Of a stretch of 64,000 nt of DNA, positions 1 through 9,236 are shown one piece after another. Origin of the DNA: Sulfuricurvum sp. (GTDB lineage: Bacteria > Campylobacterota > Campylobacteria > Campylobacterales > Sulfurimonadaceae); NCBI GenBank assembly GCA_030694265.1, contig JAUXYP010000008.1, forward strand, positions 124,001 to 188,000, read 5' to 3'. Both the position numbers and the translations under genes were made by a program. How positions within the stretch are numbered: position 1 is the stretch's first letter; every line of letters starts with the position of its first letter. The notes under the pieces were generated by a model, which was not told the origin of the DNA, ran no database searches, and saw only the letters and a program-made list of their open reading frames with translations.

Positions 1-272
1 AGCGCCGTTGTCCATCCCGAACCTGAACCAATATCCAACACTTTGTTCCCCGCTTGCGGACGTAAGAGTTCTAGCATAATGGCAACGGTTGTGGGCTGAG
101 AAATCGTTTGTCCCATACCGATGGACAGAGGATAATCACCATACGTTTCGCTTTGGAGTTCGTCGGGAACAAAATACATACGGTTACATCGGTGAAATGC
201 TTTGATCAGGGAGGGGGAGTAGAGAACGCCCGAGGCGATCATAGAATCAATAAGCTTTTGATGCGTAGTCAT
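1..272 (-). CDS. pcm: Protein-L-isoaspartate O-methyltransferase, N-terminal part
   Basis: Only the first 90 residues are in the window; the gene runs off its left edge. Enzymes of this family use S-adenosylmethionine to methylate L-isoaspartyl residues in aged proteins so that they can be repaired. The visible part contains the typical N-terminal segment with RMYFVP (residues 31-36), the GMGQTISQP motif (52-60) and the SAM-binding motif VLDIGSGSG (78-86). The ATG at 272 lies 8 bases after the stop of the upstream radical SAM gene on the same strand, so the two are probably co-transcribed. The family assignment is strong from these motifs; catalytic completeness cannot be judged. Confidence 0.9.
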   Translation of the reverse strand, partial: MTTHQKLIDSMIASGVLYSPSLIKAFHRCNRMYFVPDELQSETYGDYPLSIGMGQTISQPTTVAIMLELLRPQAGNKVLDIGSGSGWTTA

Positions 273-280
273 TTTGGCTA

Positions 281-1306
281 TTATTGCCAAACCCCATGCA
301 GTTTATAACCGCATGAGGGGCAACTGTTTTTATTAATCAAATGATTTGTCACATATTGACCGATATGACCATGCCGATCAATTACCAAGGCATCGCACCC
401 AGGGCAATAGGTAGATTCTCGCGCTTCGTCATCAATATTTCCGACATAAACATATTTTAATCCAACATCTTTGCCTATATCGTATGCCCGACGAAGCGTT
501 TGCGGCGGAGTACTGTGAACATCCATCATTTTATACATGGGATGAAAAGCACTGATGTGCCACGGCATTGCAGGGTCAAGATCGGCTTGAAATTGTGCAA
601 TCGCCCTGATCTCTTCATCTGAATCATTGTATCCCGGTATGAGCAGGGTTGTTGTTTCTATCCATATCCCTTTTTTATGGGCATATTCGATCGTGTCGAG
701 CACCGGCTTGAGCGATCCTCCGCAGATATCTTTGTAAAAGGATTGGCTGTAACCTTTGATATCGATATTCATCCCGTCTAAATAAGGAGCAATGGTATCA
801 ATGGCTTTGTGAGTTTCGTAGCCACTTGTGACATAGATGTTTTTCAATCCCGCCTCATGGGCGAGTTTGGCGGTGTCATAGGTGTATTCAAAAAAGACAA
901 CGGGTTCATTATAGGTGTAAGCAATACTTTTACAGCCGTATTCAAGCGCCTTTGAAACTGCGCGCTCGGGCGAAAGAGGGTGCCCGACTATCTCATGATG
1001 ATGTTCTTTAGGATATTGGGAAATATCGGCATTTTGGCAAAACTTACATGAGAAGTTGCATCCTACCGTACCAAATGAAAAGACGCTTGACCCCGGTAAA
1101 AAATGAAACATCGGTTTTTTTTCGACAGGATCTACATTGACGGCTGCAGCTAAACCGTACGTTAGAAGCTGCAATTCACCATTTTCGACTTTTCGAATAC
1201 CGCAGATACCGTATTCACCTTCGTCTAGCTTACAATGTTGATTACATGCTTCGCATGCAATCCTACCATCCTCTAGTTTTTTAGAAAGCCATGCATGAGA
1301 TGACAT
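281..1306 (-). CDS. amrS: AmmeMemoRadiSam system radical SAM enzyme
   Basis: A 341-residue radical SAM protein of the AmmeMemoRadiSam type (AmrS, formerly lumped with pyruvate formate-lyase activating enzymes). The cluster-binding motif is C83-x3-C87-x2-C90, preceded by FGTVGC. Extra cysteines lie at the N terminus (C18, C21, C25, C35), and two C-x2-C pairs near the C terminus (CPGC and CPSC) look like a zinc ribbon, as in this family. The start is set by a strong AAAGGAG six bases before the ATG. In many genomes this enzyme is linked to an AMMECR1-domain protein and a MEMO1 protein. Here the MEMO1 partner is at 7096-7896 on the same strand and no AMMECR1 gene is in the window. The substrate is not evident from the sequence. 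Confidence 0.88.
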   Translation of the reverse strand: MSSHAWLSKKLEDGRIACEACNQHCKLDEGEYGICGIRKVENGELQLLTYGLAAAVNVDPVEKKPMFHFLPGSSVFSFGTVGCNFSCKFCQNADISQYPKEHHHEIVGHPLSPERAVSKALEYGCKSIAYTYNEPVVFFEYTYDTAKLAHEAGLKNIYVTSGYETHKAIDTIAPYLDGMNIDIKGYSQSFYKDICGGSLKPVLDTIEYAHKKGIWIETTTLLIPGYNDSDEEIRAIAQFQADLDPAMPWHISAFHPMYKMMDVHSTPPQTLRRAYDIGKDVGLKYVYVGNIDDEARESTYCPGCDALVIDRHGHIGQYVTNHLINKNSCPSCGYKLHGVWQ

Positions 1307-1335
1307 CCGGACTCCTTTAAAAAAGTTTCACCCGC

Positions 1336-1767
1336 TTATTTCTGAAAATGCTTTAAGAGTTGATCATCAGGAATTTTACTTAAATCCGCATGTAAATTCA
1401 TCGTCATTCTGGCTTTGATAGAGGGGTTGAGTAACTCAACAATTTGGTTATTGATTGCTTTTGGAGCCGCAAAATACCAAGGATTTTCTCCATGATTTTG
1501 AATGGTTTTATTAACCTGTTGGGCTATTTCTTTGATACGTCGACGCTCTTCTTCCAGCCCTCTATTGTGATCTTCTCCCGAACCGCTAGCCCCTACGCCT
1601 TGAAAATTGCCTTGCTGATCACTCACTTTTTCGTGTAGTCTTTGATGAATATCCAAGCTTTCACTGCCTTCCATAAGTTCAACTGCTTCTCTCCCCATTG
1701 GATCCACTTTGGACGTAAAAAGTTTAAAACGCTGTAAATCAGCGATGATGATAAGTTTTGATGACAT
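1336..1767 (-). CDS. Host attachment family protein
   Basis: A 143-residue protein resembling the 'host attachment protein' family (named after an Agrobacterium protein; PF10116). It starts with a hydrophobic strand (KLIIIADL), has a charged, glycine-rich middle (about 45-75) and a helical stretch, then WYFAAPKAINNQIVELL (about 97-113), typical of this family. There is no signal peptide or membrane segment, so it is probably cytoplasmic despite the family name. The biochemical role is not established; related folds occur in archaeal release-factor-like proteins. It sits 29 bases upstream of the radical SAM gene on the same strand and may share its transcript. Confidence 0.65.
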   Translation of the reverse strand: MSSKLIIIADLQRFKLFTSKVDPMGREAVELMEGSESLDIHQRLHEKVSDQQGNFQGVGASGSGEDHNRGLEEERRRIKEIAQQVNKTIQNHGENPWYFAAPKAINNQIVELLNPSIKARMTMNLHADLSKIPDDQLLKHFQK

Positions 1768-1825
1768 GTTAACCCCTTCATATTTAGTTTATTTATCGTA
1801 ACGAAATAAAATGAGTTATTTATGA

Positions 1826-2647
1826 TTATTTATTTAAATTTTTTTCTATTGCTGCATAAGTGTAGGGAAGTTGATAGTAATTTAAAAATCCTGCTGTTTT
1901 ATTGTAACCGTTTTGACGTGCTATTTTTGAAAAATTGATTCCGATTCCAAGATAAAGAATTCGATCACGTTCTGATGTAGTTTCTGCCTTATAATTTCTC
2001 GTATAATATCCAACTTGGAGTTCGCCATAACGGAGCCACGGATTTGATATAAAATCGAATCCTTCTGCTTTTATAGCTACCAAATATTTCATATTGTCGT
2101 ATTCTGTAACAACATCTGCTGTTTTAAAACTAGGAATATATTCAATCCTGAGGTCTATGCGTTTTGAAAGTTCAGGATACGTATAAAATGCGTATGAACT
2201 CAATGAGCCCAAAGTATTCATTATGAAATCTTCATATGAAAAGCCTTGTTCAGCACTGAAGGAATCACCGACCTCCATCGCATTCATGAGAAAAAATGAA
2301 GACAGAGAGCCGTACATTATCGCATCTTCGTCGTGATAGCCAAAGTTTTTGTACAGTTCGCACAGACTTGTCCCAAGTAGGTAGGAAGCGTAAAAATGGC
2401 CTAACTTGTCCGCACCGCCATATTTTGTATCCTTACCAAACCATCCTTCGTTATGTGCATGAGGGCTGCTTTTGCCGTATTCCCAAAAAGCAGCCCCCCA
2501 TGCTGTGATGATGCCAGCTCCAATAAGGTTTGCGTACAAAATATCATTTTTACTTTCATTATTTTCCGCCCATGTAGGATAAAATGGAATAATCATTATG
2601 ATTAAAAAACGAAGTATTGATAAAGTCATGTGGCTATTCTTTTTCAT
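1826..2647 (-). CDS. DUF2279 (YfiM-like) exported protein
   Basis: A 273-residue protein with an N-terminal signal peptide (hydrophobic residues about 8-22, likely cleavage after the TWA near residue 27) and a DUF2279/YfiM-like core. The diagnostic segment is GADKLGHFYASY (about 77-88), followed by hydrophobic helices and MEVGDSFSAEQGFSYEDF (about 124-141). The C-terminal third is rich in alternating aromatic and polar residues and may be a beta-rich extension. The start codon overlaps the last 14 bases of the Lon-like protease gene, so translation is probably coupled. Function unknown; location is predicted periplasmic or outer-membrane associated. Confidence 0.65.
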   Translation of the reverse strand: MKKNSHMTLSILRFLIIMIIPFYPTWAENNESKNDILYANLIGAGIITAWGAAFWEYGKSSPHAHNEGWFGKDTKYGGADKLGHFYASYLLGTSLCELYKNFGYHDEDAIMYGSLSSFFLMNAMEVGDSFSAEQGFSYEDFIMNTLGSLSSYAFYTYPELSKRIDLRIEYIPSFKTADVVTEYDNMKYLVAIKAEGFDFISNPWLRYGELQVGYYTRNYKAETTSERDRILYLGIGINFSKIARQNGYNKTAGFLNYYQLPYTYAAIEKNLNK

Positions 2648-5042
2648 CTTGGTGAATATTTTTATTATATTCTTGCAGTGTTTTTGTAAAGTTTTTGAGC
2701 CGTGCCATGATTTTGCCGTTTACAGTATTTTTTGGATAGTTCCCTTTTTTATCTGCTTCTCCTGCATCTACTCCTGTAAGGATGGTTATCCCCTCATGTA
2801 TATTTTGGACAGCGTATATTTTAAATCTTCCGCTCTTTGCAGCCGCTGTAACTTCTTGTTTGAGCATTAAATGTTTGACATTGGTTTGGGGAATGATAAC
2901 GCCGTATTCGCCATTGGGATCACGAAGAGTGCAAATATCGTAGAACCCCTCTATCTTTTCATTCACGCCACCAATGGGCTGTATCTCGCCAAATTGGTTG
3001 ACAGAGCCTGTTACTGCAATGTTTTGTTGTATCGGCAGTTGGGCCAATGAGGACAAAATCGCATACAGTTCTGTAGAGGAAGCACTGTCTCCCTCGATCA
3101 TGGCATAGGATTGTTCAAATACAAGGCTTGCCGAGAGATTAAACAGAGATTCTTTAGCATACGTAGATCCCAGATAGGCACTGAGTATCATTACCCCTTT
3201 GGCGTGGATGGGACCGCTGAGTTCTACTTTGCGCTGGATATCGATAACTTCACCTTTTCCCAGACGCGTACGGGCTGTAATACGGGATGGAAGTCCGAAT
3301 TGATGAGCACCCATAGAAATATAGGTCAGTGCATTGATCACGCCGATGGCACTTCCACTGGTGTTGATCATGATAGTTCCATCAGAAATTTGCTCATACA
3401 GTTTTTTCTGAATGCGGTTAACACGCTCGTTTTGTGCACGGAGAGCTGCTTCTATATCCTCTTTGTCCATAACTTTTTTTTGAGCTTTACGCGTCCAGTA
3501 ATCGGCTTCTTTGAGAAGATCAGAGAGATTGCCGATATGTGCCGAGATTTTAGATGAGTCTTGGGCTTCTCTCGCACCATGTTCTATGACACGAGCAACT
3601 GCTTGGGCATTGAGTGGCAGAAGATTGCTCTTTTTGGCAATGGTTCCTATCATCTGTGCATATAAACGGCTGTTTTCATCGTTGCGAGGCATATCCTCTT
3701 CGAAATCGGCGCTGACTTTGAAAAGCTCCTTGAACTCAGGATCGTAATGATAAAGGAGATAGTAGAAAATCCTCTCACCCATAAGAACCACTTTGACATC
3801 TATGGGAATAGGTTCTGGTTCCAAAGTTATGGTACTGATTAAGGCGTACTGTTGAGCAATGGATTCGATGCGAACTTCTTTGGAACGCAGTACACGTTTG
3901 AGTGCCTCCCACGCAAAAGGCTGTATCAAAAGTTTTCGGATGTCCAGAATCAGATAACCTCCATTGGCTTTATGAAGCGCTCCTGGTTTGATCATTGTAA
4001 AGTCGGTGACCAGCGTTCCCATCTGAGAAATGTGTTCTATGCTTCCGATTAAATTATTATGATTTGGATTGTCTTCATAGATGATCGGCGCTGTTTTATT
4101 CTTGCCATTACTAATAAACACGTTTACGAGATAGCGGCGAAAGGATGGTGTATAGTATTCCCGCATCATTGGCGGGATGTTCATCTCGTCCGGTTTGACT
4201 AAAAAATCCTGAACATTTTTAATGACATCGGTCTGCATATCCGCTAAATAGGTCATGATTTTTGGAATTTCTTTGTACGTAATACGAATCTCTTCGAGTA
4301 AAGTATATACTGTATCGGCGGTTGTTTTACGGTCAAGAGCTATAAACTCCTGTTGAAGCAGTTTGGCAATATTACTGACTTCATGCAGGGCATCTTTGAC
4401 AATTTGCTCGAATTCATTTAACTTTGCCGTCAGCTCTTTTTTTTCTTTACCTTTGATCTTTTTGAACTCTTCGGTTGTTATTATTTTTCCGTCAACCATT
4501 GGTACAAATGTGACACGGTTAGAAGAAGAGGTGTTCATGGCTATGCCAAGACGTTCTGCTTCTTTTTGCAAGTTTTGAAAAATCTCAGCTTGCATGCTTA
4601 TGTATTTTTGGTTGACACTCTCACGCATATTCCGATATTCATTGCTCTCAAATACAGAGGGCAAAATTGTTTTGAACAGTTCTATGAGTTCGGCTATATG
4701 ATCTCTAAAACGTATCGCATGTCCTGAGGGCATATTAATAGCGACAGGAGTTCGGTAGTCTTTAAAATTATTGACGTAGCACCAATCATCAGGAGGAGAA
4801 TCAGGAGCTTCTTTTTTTTCTAAAAAAGCAGTAATGAGAGAGTGCTTGCCGCTTCCCGAAGATCCCATTGCAAAAAGATTGTAACCGTCTTGTTTGATAT
4901 TGGTACCAAAATCAACAGCTGCCAATGCACTGTCTTGCCCGATTATGTCAGATAGCGGTTCAAGTTCCTCAGTCGTTTGAAACGTTAAGGTCTGAACATC
5001 GCATGGCGTATAAAGAACAGAAAAAGGCAATGGTTTAAGCAT
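2634..5042 (-). CDS. Lon-like ATP-dependent protease (LonB/COG1067 type)
   Basis: An 802-residue AAA+ protease of the COG1067 group, distinct from housekeeping LonA because it lacks the LonA N-terminal substrate domain. The Walker A motif GSSGSGKH is at 60-67. A long insert with coiled-coil character follows (about 130-260). The C terminus is an S16 protease domain with catalytic Ser653 (in EGDSAS) and Lys696 (in NEKIEGF), 43 residues apart as in Lon. It probably degrades misfolded or regulatory proteins in the cytoplasm. It is divergent from an hsp20 gene across 213 bases, consistent with a heat-shock or stress pairing, though no known heat-shock operator was recognised. The 3' end overlaps the DUF2279 gene. 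Confidence 0.85.
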   Translation of the reverse strand: MLKPLPFSVLYTPCDVQTLTFQTTEELEPLSDIIGQDSALAAVDFGTNIKQDGYNLFAMGSSGSGKHSLITAFLEKKEAPDSPPDDWCYVNNFKDYRTPVAINMPSGHAIRFRDHIAELIELFKTILPSVFESNEYRNMRESVNQKYISMQAEIFQNLQKEAERLGIAMNTSSSNRVTFVPMVDGKIITTEEFKKIKGKEKKELTAKLNEFEQIVKDALHEVSNIAKLLQQEFIALDRKTTADTVYTLLEEIRITYKEIPKIMTYLADMQTDVIKNVQDFLVKPDEMNIPPMMREYYTPSFRRYLVNVFISNGKNKTAPIIYEDNPNHNNLIGSIEHISQMGTLVTDFTMIKPGALHKANGGYLILDIRKLLIQPFAWEALKRVLRSKEVRIESIAQQYALISTITLEPEPIPIDVKVVLMGERIFYYLLYHYDPEFKELFKVSADFEEDMPRNDENSRLYAQMIGTIAKKSNLLPLNAQAVARVIEHGAREAQDSSKISAHIGNLSDLLKEADYWTRKAQKKVMDKEDIEAALRAQNERVNRIQKKLYEQISDGTIMINTSGSAIGVINALTYISMGAHQFGLPSRITARTRLGKGEVIDIQRKVELSGPIHAKGVMILSAYLGSTYAKESLFNLSASLVFEQSYAMIEGDSASSTELYAILSSLAQLPIQQNIAVTGSVNQFGEIQPIGGVNEKIEGFYDICTLRDPNGEYGVIIPQTNVKHLMLKQEVTAAAKSGRFKIYAVQNIHEGITILTGVDAGEADKKGNYPKNTVNGKIMARLKNFTKTLQEYNKNIHQDEKE

Positions 5043-5255
5043 AAATGTTAGGTCCTGTTTTTGGTCTCAAAAAAACATTGTATCACATCTGTTCTTGTCA
5101 CAATAAGAAACTTAAACCAAAAGATAAAGTTTTAAAATGATCATTTTTTTCTTATTTATTTTCATTAGAATGGTAGGTAACGATTATATTTGTATCACGT
5201 TATAAATGTAAAAATGGGGTATAGATAGATTGTAAATTAGTAAAAAGGATTTACC
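5043..5255. promoter_or_regulatory. Divergent promoter region, Lon-like protease / hsp20
   Basis: An AT-rich 213-base spacer between divergently transcribed stress genes. For the plus strand, TATAAA at 5201 and TATAGAT at 5220 are candidate -10 elements, and AAAAGGA about eight bases before the hsp20 ATG is a good ribosome binding site. I looked for a CIRCE element (HrcA) and a HAIR element (HspR) and saw neither. The promoter assignment is therefore only by composition and position. Confidence 0.35.
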
Positions 5256-5684
5256 ATGTTATTAACTAGATTTGATCCGTTTAAAGAGTTTCGTTCACTA
5301 GAAGAGCGTATGAACGAGGCGTTTTCCTCTGATTTAAGCAAGGATGTCCTCTCAAATTTTACTCCGACAGTGAACACGAGAGAGGGCGAGTTCGCTTTTC
5401 ATATCGATGTCGATCTGCCAGGTGTCAAAAAAGAAGATATCAGTGTGAAGATTGACAATAATGTGCTGACTCTAAAAGGTGAGCGGAAGTCAAAAAAAGA
5501 AGATAAAAAAGAGAACTATTATAAAGTAGAGAGCAGTTTTGGCAGCTTTACACGCAGTTTTACTCTTCCGAATAATATCGATGCAGAAAATATTCATGCA
5601 GAGAGTAAAGAAGGGGTTCTTGAAATCACTTTGCCAAAAAAAGAAGTAAAGAACGAAAAGTCAAAGCAAATAAAAGTAAAATAG
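5256..5684 (+). CDS. Small heat shock protein, Hsp20/alpha-crystallin family
   Basis: A 142-residue small heat shock protein. The alpha-crystallin domain covers about 40-130, with the conserved LPGVKKEDISV strand (about 54-64), LTLKGER (about 71-77) and GVLEITLPK near residues 120-130. The C terminus is lysine-rich. Such proteins form oligomers that hold unfolding proteins without ATP. The ATG is preceded by AAAGGA at good spacing. It lies divergent from a Lon-like protease, so the pair may serve holding and degradation of damaged proteins. Confidence 0.92.
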   Translation: MLLTRFDPFKEFRSLEERMNEAFSSDLSKDVLSNFTPTVNTREGEFAFHIDVDLPGVKKEDISVKIDNNVLTLKGERKSKKEDKKENYYKVESSFGSFTRSFTLPNNIDAENIHAESKEGVLEITLPKKEVKNEKSKQIKVK

Positions 5685-5757
5685 AACATCAACGTTTTTT
5701 TTGACATCGCAATGACGATTTAGGTACACTAAATAACTTTAAAAGTTGGATGTACAA

Positions 5758-6627
5758 ATGAAACAGATGATGCAGATTTATCGAGCCAATCGCGAGGCCG
5801 TAGAGGGATTTTTACTAACAACGATCAGTGACAATCCCCAGCAGGACTTTGATGATGTGCAGGTGCAGAACTTTTTTAAACGGCTCCCTTTTCTAAGCGA
5901 TCTTTATGTAATCAATGCACAGGGAGAACAGATTACTCCAACATGGCGCCGTGGCAGTCATGATGCATCCATGCTGGGAACTGATCGGGCTTATTTTATT
6001 AACCGAATCCGGTTCGATGACCATGGAAATTACATTTCAAGTCCCTATATCTGTGCTAACAGCGGCCAGTCCAAAGTTTCGATTGCCCATAAATACCCGG
6101 ATGAGAGAATTGCCGTATTTGATCTTGATTTGGTGTCAGTACTGACCAAAATGCATCTAATTGACAGTGATCGTCTCATCTCCAAACTCTCCGTTGCGGT
6201 TTATGCTCTGTTGGGAAGCGGGCTGGTGCTTTTGGCTTTATTTTTAGGTGTCTACGGGCTGATCGGATTTGTAAAAGCGGTGATCTATTTCGGGGATGAG
6301 ACGCTGCACTATGTATTCAAATCGATCATCGGGATAACGTTGGCCATTGCTATTTATGATCTGGCAAAAACGATTTTAGAGCAGGAAGTGTTCTACCGTT
6401 CTTTGACATTAGAAGAGGGGAATGAATACAAGACGCTGACAAAATTCCTCACCTCTATTATCATTGCTCTCTCAATAGAATCGCTGATGGTTGTATTTAA
6501 AGTAGCGATTGACGATATACGTAATATGAACTATGCCTTTTTTCTCATTAGCGGAGTGGGTATCCTCATCCTGTCTATGGCGGTCTTAACCTATGTAAGC
6601 CGTAAAAAACGTGAAGGTCACGAGTAA
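5758..6627 (+). CDS. Cache (PDC)-domain sensory membrane protein
   Basis: About 289 residues. The N-terminal ~135 residues resemble a PDC/Cache sensor domain: [14 protein letters not shown], then DRAYFINR and [18 protein letters not shown]. Four hydrophobic segments follow in the C-terminal half. No kinase, GGDEF or methyl-accepting domain is attached, so the output is not evident. No clear membrane segment precedes the Cache-like part, which is unusual for an extracytoplasmic sensor. I chose ATG 5758, seven bases after GGA; an in-frame TTG at 5746 would add four residues. The stop is two bases before the arfB start, so the genes are probably co-transcribed. Confidence 0.6.
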   Translation: MKQMMQIYRANREAVEGFLLTTISDNPQQDFDDVQVQNFFKRLPFLSDLYVINAQGEQITPTWRRGSHDASMLGTDRAYFINRIRFDDHGNYISSPYICANSGQSKVSIAHKYPDERIAVFDLDLVSVLTKMHLIDSDRLISKLSVAVYALLGSGLVLLALFLGVYGLIGFVKAVIYFGDETLHYVFKSIIGITLAIAIYDLAKTILEQEVFYRSLTLEEGNEYKTLTKFLTSIIIALSIESLMVVFKVAIDDIRNMNYAFFLISGVGILILSMAVLTYVSRKKREGHE

Positions 6628-6629
6628 AA

Positions 6630-7052
6630 TTGCTAGTAATATCTAACTCCCTGAGTATCCCTGACGCTGAGATCGAAATAACAGCGATTCGATCACAAGG
6701 TGCAGGGGGGCAAAACGTCAACAAAGTATCGACGGCGATACACCTGCGGTTCGACATCCAAGCCTGCTCGCTCCCAGAACTTTACAAAGAGCGGCTACTA
6801 GCACTCACTGACCATCGAATAACAAAAGATGGAATCATCAACATCAAATCCCAAGAGTCACGTAGCCAGGAAGAGAACAAAGAAGCGGCATTGGAGCGAC
6901 TCAAAGAACTCATCAAAAGTGTGATGGTGACACAGAAAAAACGCACGGCAACCAAGCCGACCCGCAACTCGCAAAAACGACGGATGGACAGTAAAACGAA
7001 GCACGGGAACATCAAGAAGATGCGGGGGAAAGTGAACGGAAGGGAGGGGTAA
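6630..7052 (+). CDS. arfB: Alternative ribosome-rescue factor ArfB (peptidyl-tRNA hydrolase YaeJ)
   Basis: A 140-residue class I release-factor-like hydrolase. The catalytic GGQ lies in the segment [10 protein letters not shown] (about 25-34), and the basic C-terminal tail (about 105-140, rich in Lys and Arg) is the part that in ArfB enters the empty mRNA channel of stalled ribosomes. The protein matches the length and domain order of Escherichia coli ArfB from its first residues, which supports the TTG start at 6630. It cleaves peptidyl-tRNA on non-stop ribosomes. It follows the Cache protein gene by two bases. Confidence 0.92.
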   Translation: MLVISNSLSIPDAEIEITAIRSQGAGGQNVNKVSTAIHLRFDIQACSLPELYKERLLALTDHRITKDGIINIKSQESRSQEENKEAALERLKELIKSVMVTQKKRTATKPTRNSQKRRMDSKTKHGNIKKMRGKVNGREG

Positions 7053-7095
7053 AAATCCCTCTACCGTATCTGTTAAAGAAGTACTTTTACTTTAT

Positions 7096-7896
7096 TTAAT
7101 GAAACAACGCACTCATATACCCAACAACACGGGAAGTATCTCCGCTGGCATCAGCACTCGTTCGATAATCTAAAACGGTACTTGCCAGTCCTTTTTGTTT
7201 TGCTACGGTTAACATGGCTTTTACCCCTATTATTCCGCATGCTTCGCACCCTTTGTTGAGCGTATCCGTATCTTCATTCTCAATGGCATCCAAACATATC
7301 GAATCGAGTTGTTGTGCCTCACCAAGCGGATAGTAATGGCTCAAATCGGTACTGATGACGATGGCGGCATCGTGCAGAGACAATGCGTAGGCAATGATCG
7401 GTTCAAGAAGCTCAGCCTCGGCATACGCATAGACGAGCTCAACCACCTGTGTATGTGGAAGATAGTATTTGATAAAGGGCATCTGTACTTCGGTACTGTG
7501 TTCGTGATGCGCTTCGGGAAAATAGGGGATTGAAAAACGATGCCGTAATTCTTGGACCAAATGGTGGTTTATCGTCAAATCTCCCAGAGGTGTTGCATAA
7601 GATTGTGCATCAGCGATACTCACTCCTTGAAAACCGACACGATGAGAGGGCCCGATGACGACTACCGTTTTCGGATTGGTTTTTGCAAGTACCCGAAAAG
7701 CGATGTTGGCCGTAAAGCCTGAATAGATCCATCCTGCATGAGGGACAATAACAGCATTTCCATAGAGAGCATCAAAACGTTTGACGGTATCCGGATGGGA
7801 TTGTAAAATGCTATTAAAATGTTCGATCATGCTGTTTATTTCATCTGCGCTGTCGGGATAAAAACTCCCTGCTACACTCATATTTCTATAACTCAT
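7096..7896 (-). CDS. amrB: MEMO1-family protein (AmmeMemoRadiSam system protein B)
   Basis: A 266-residue MEMO1/AmrB protein. Recognisable elements are the N terminus RNMSVAGSFYP, PHAGWIYSG (about 52-60), IGPSHRVGF, the HHEHSTEVQMPF segment with clustered histidines, and STDLSHY (about 184-190). The fold is related to class III extradiol dioxygenases, and the histidines would bind a metal. It is the last gene of the acyl-CoA synthetase/2-oxo acid dehydrogenase/ACP operon, 18 bases after the ACP stop, and not beside the radical SAM partner at 281-1306. Its reaction here is unknown. The family call is secure. Confidence 0.88.
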   Translation of the reverse strand: MSYRNMSVAGSFYPDSADEINSMIEHFNSILQSHPDTVKRFDALYGNAVIVPHAGWIYSGFTANIAFRVLAKTNPKTVVVIGPSHRVGFQGVSIADAQSYATPLGDLTINHHLVQELRHRFSIPYFPEAHHEHSTEVQMPFIKYYLPHTQVVELVYAYAEAELLEPIIAYALSLHDAAIVISTDLSHYYPLGEAQQLDSICLDAIENEDTDTLNKGCEACGIIGVKAMLTVAKQKGLASTVLDYRTSADASGDTSRVVGYMSALFH

Positions 7897-7914
7897 TGTT
7901 TCCTCCTAATGCAG

Positions 7915-8163
7915 TTATTGTACAAGATTTTGTGAAAAATAGTGTGTCATATGTTCCAGTGTGTCGACCTTTGCATAATCTCTTTCAGGGACTTCTACTC
8001 CAAGTATCTCATTCAAAGCAGTCAATATTTTGAGAAAATCGAACGAGTCGATCTCCAAAGAGCGCTGGATGTTCTTGTCCGGGATAATATCATTTTCGTC
8101 TATGTCCGGAGCAATTTCGAGTATTTGGTCGATGATGGTCTTTTTGATCTGTTCTTGTGTCAT
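7915..8163 (-). CDS. Acyl carrier protein
   Basis: An 82-residue acidic acyl carrier protein. Ser40 in IDSFDF is the expected 4'-phosphopantetheine attachment site; the usual motif is DSL, so DSF is a mild variant. It overlaps the E2 gene by four bases (ATGA), which indicates translational coupling. An ACP inside a 2-oxo acid dehydrogenase operon is unusual; it is unlikely to be the housekeeping fatty-acid ACP. Because the divergent genes encode a lipoate ligase/octanoyltransferase-family protein and lipoyl synthase, a role as octanoyl donor for lipoyl assembly is a reasonable inference. AcpS, which would attach the prosthetic group, is at 61978-62340. Confidence 0.85.
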   Translation of the reverse strand: MTQEQIKKTIIDQILEIAPDIDENDIIPDKNIQRSLEIDSFDFLKILTALNEILGVEVPERDYAKVDTLEHMTHYFSQNLVQ

Positions 8164-9236
8164 AGTAACTCCTGCGGGTCTTGTAATATTTGGTTGAATT
8201 TCTCCAAAAACAATGCTCCCGTACGTCCATCCGTTGCTCGATGGTCACCTGCAAGGGTTGCTTGCATTACCTTGCGTACACACAGTGTGTCACCCTGCGC
8301 CCATGGTGCATCCATAATACGTCCAAGGCCTACGAGTGCCACTTGAGGAGGATAGATAACTCCGTAAACACTCTCTACGCCCAAATCACCAAGATTGGTG
8401 ATGGTAATGGTTTGCAGTGTCATCTCCGTATTACGCAGTTTTCCACTGCGGGTACGGGTGATCAGGTCATCTAGTGAGTGCATGGTCTCATCCAGACCCA
8501 TTTCGTGGGCATTGACCAGGGCAGGGGTAATCAACCCTCCTTTGCGCAAGGCAATGGCAATCCCGGGATGTATCGACTCGCTTATACGGTGCTCATTATT
8601 TTCCCAAAAACCGTTTAACTGCGGAACTTCTTTGAGCGCTCTGACAACGGCACGTATCAATAAGGCGGCAGGGAGAATACGTTCTTTGATAGTACGTGCA
8701 GCATTAAATGTTTCAAGCCATTTGAGTGCCGGTGTCATGTTGATCGACGTTGAGAGATAGTAATGGGGGATTTCAGCGTTTGAGCGGCTCATCGCTTTGG
8801 CAATGGCTTGACGCATACCATCTGACGTTGCTAATTTCGGGGTTTTCTCAGCGAGTTTTTCTATCGTAGCAAGATTGACTTTACCTGTGGCAGCTAAGCC
8901 TGCGATCTCGACTCCCATCTCTTTTGCTTTTCGTCTGGCAGCCGGAGAGGCTTTGATGCGTTCACTCTCTTTGACAGATGGTGAAGCGGGTGTTTCATCG
9001 GCCGTACGTATGTGGGCCAACGGCGTTCCGACGGTACATTCTGTCTCCTCTTTTACCAACAGTTTATCGACTATGCCATCTTCAAATACTTCTATGTCAA
9101 TGACCCCTTTGCTCGTTTCGACTTCGGCAACCACTTGACCTTTTGTGACGTGATCACCTTCTTTGACGAGCCACTCCATCAGCACAGCAGATTCCATATC
9201 GGCGCCTAAACTTGGCATTAAAAAATCACTCATCAT
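8160..9236 (-). CDS. Dihydrolipoamide acyltransferase, E2 of a 2-oxo acid dehydrogenase
   Basis: A 358-residue E2 with one lipoyl domain (about 1-75; lipoyl-lysine K43 in [11 protein letters not shown]), an Ala/Ser/Pro linker, a peripheral subunit-binding domain (about 98-135, [12 protein letters not shown]) and a compact acyltransferase domain with the catalytic HRATDG motif (H332, D336). It moves the acyl group from E1 via the lipoyl arm to coenzyme A. The gene overlaps E1 beta by four bases at its start and the ACP gene by four at its end. The single lipoyl domain is like many acetoin and Gram-positive-type complexes. The substrate (pyruvate, acetoin or a branched 2-oxo acid) is not fixed by the sequence. 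Confidence 0.9.
   Translation of the reverse strand: MMSDFLMPSLGADMESAVLMEWLVKEGDHVTKGQVVAEVETSKGVIDIEVFEDGIVDKLLVKEETECTVGTPLAHIRTADETPASPSVKESERIKASPAARRKAKEMGVEIAGLAATGKVNLATIEKLAEKTPKLATSDGMRQAIAKAMSRSNAEIPHYYLSTSINMTPALKWLETFNAARTIKERILPAALLIRAVVRALKEVPQLNGFWENNEHRISESIHPGIAIALRKGGLITPALVNAHEMGLDETMHSLDDLITRTRSGKLRNTEMTLQTITITNLGDLGVESVYGVIYPPQVALVGLGRIMDAPWAQGDTLCVRKVMQATLAGDHRATDGRTGALFLEKFNQILQDPQELL

Noticed and set aside
4431-4445. Eight-base homopolymer runs in the Lon-like gene as possible phase-variable tracts
   Set aside because: The coding frame is open through them and encodes ordinary Lys-rich segments.
5043-5255. Heat-shock operator (CIRCE or HAIR) between Lon-like and hsp20 genes
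   Set aside because: No matching inverted repeat of either type was found on reading the spacer.
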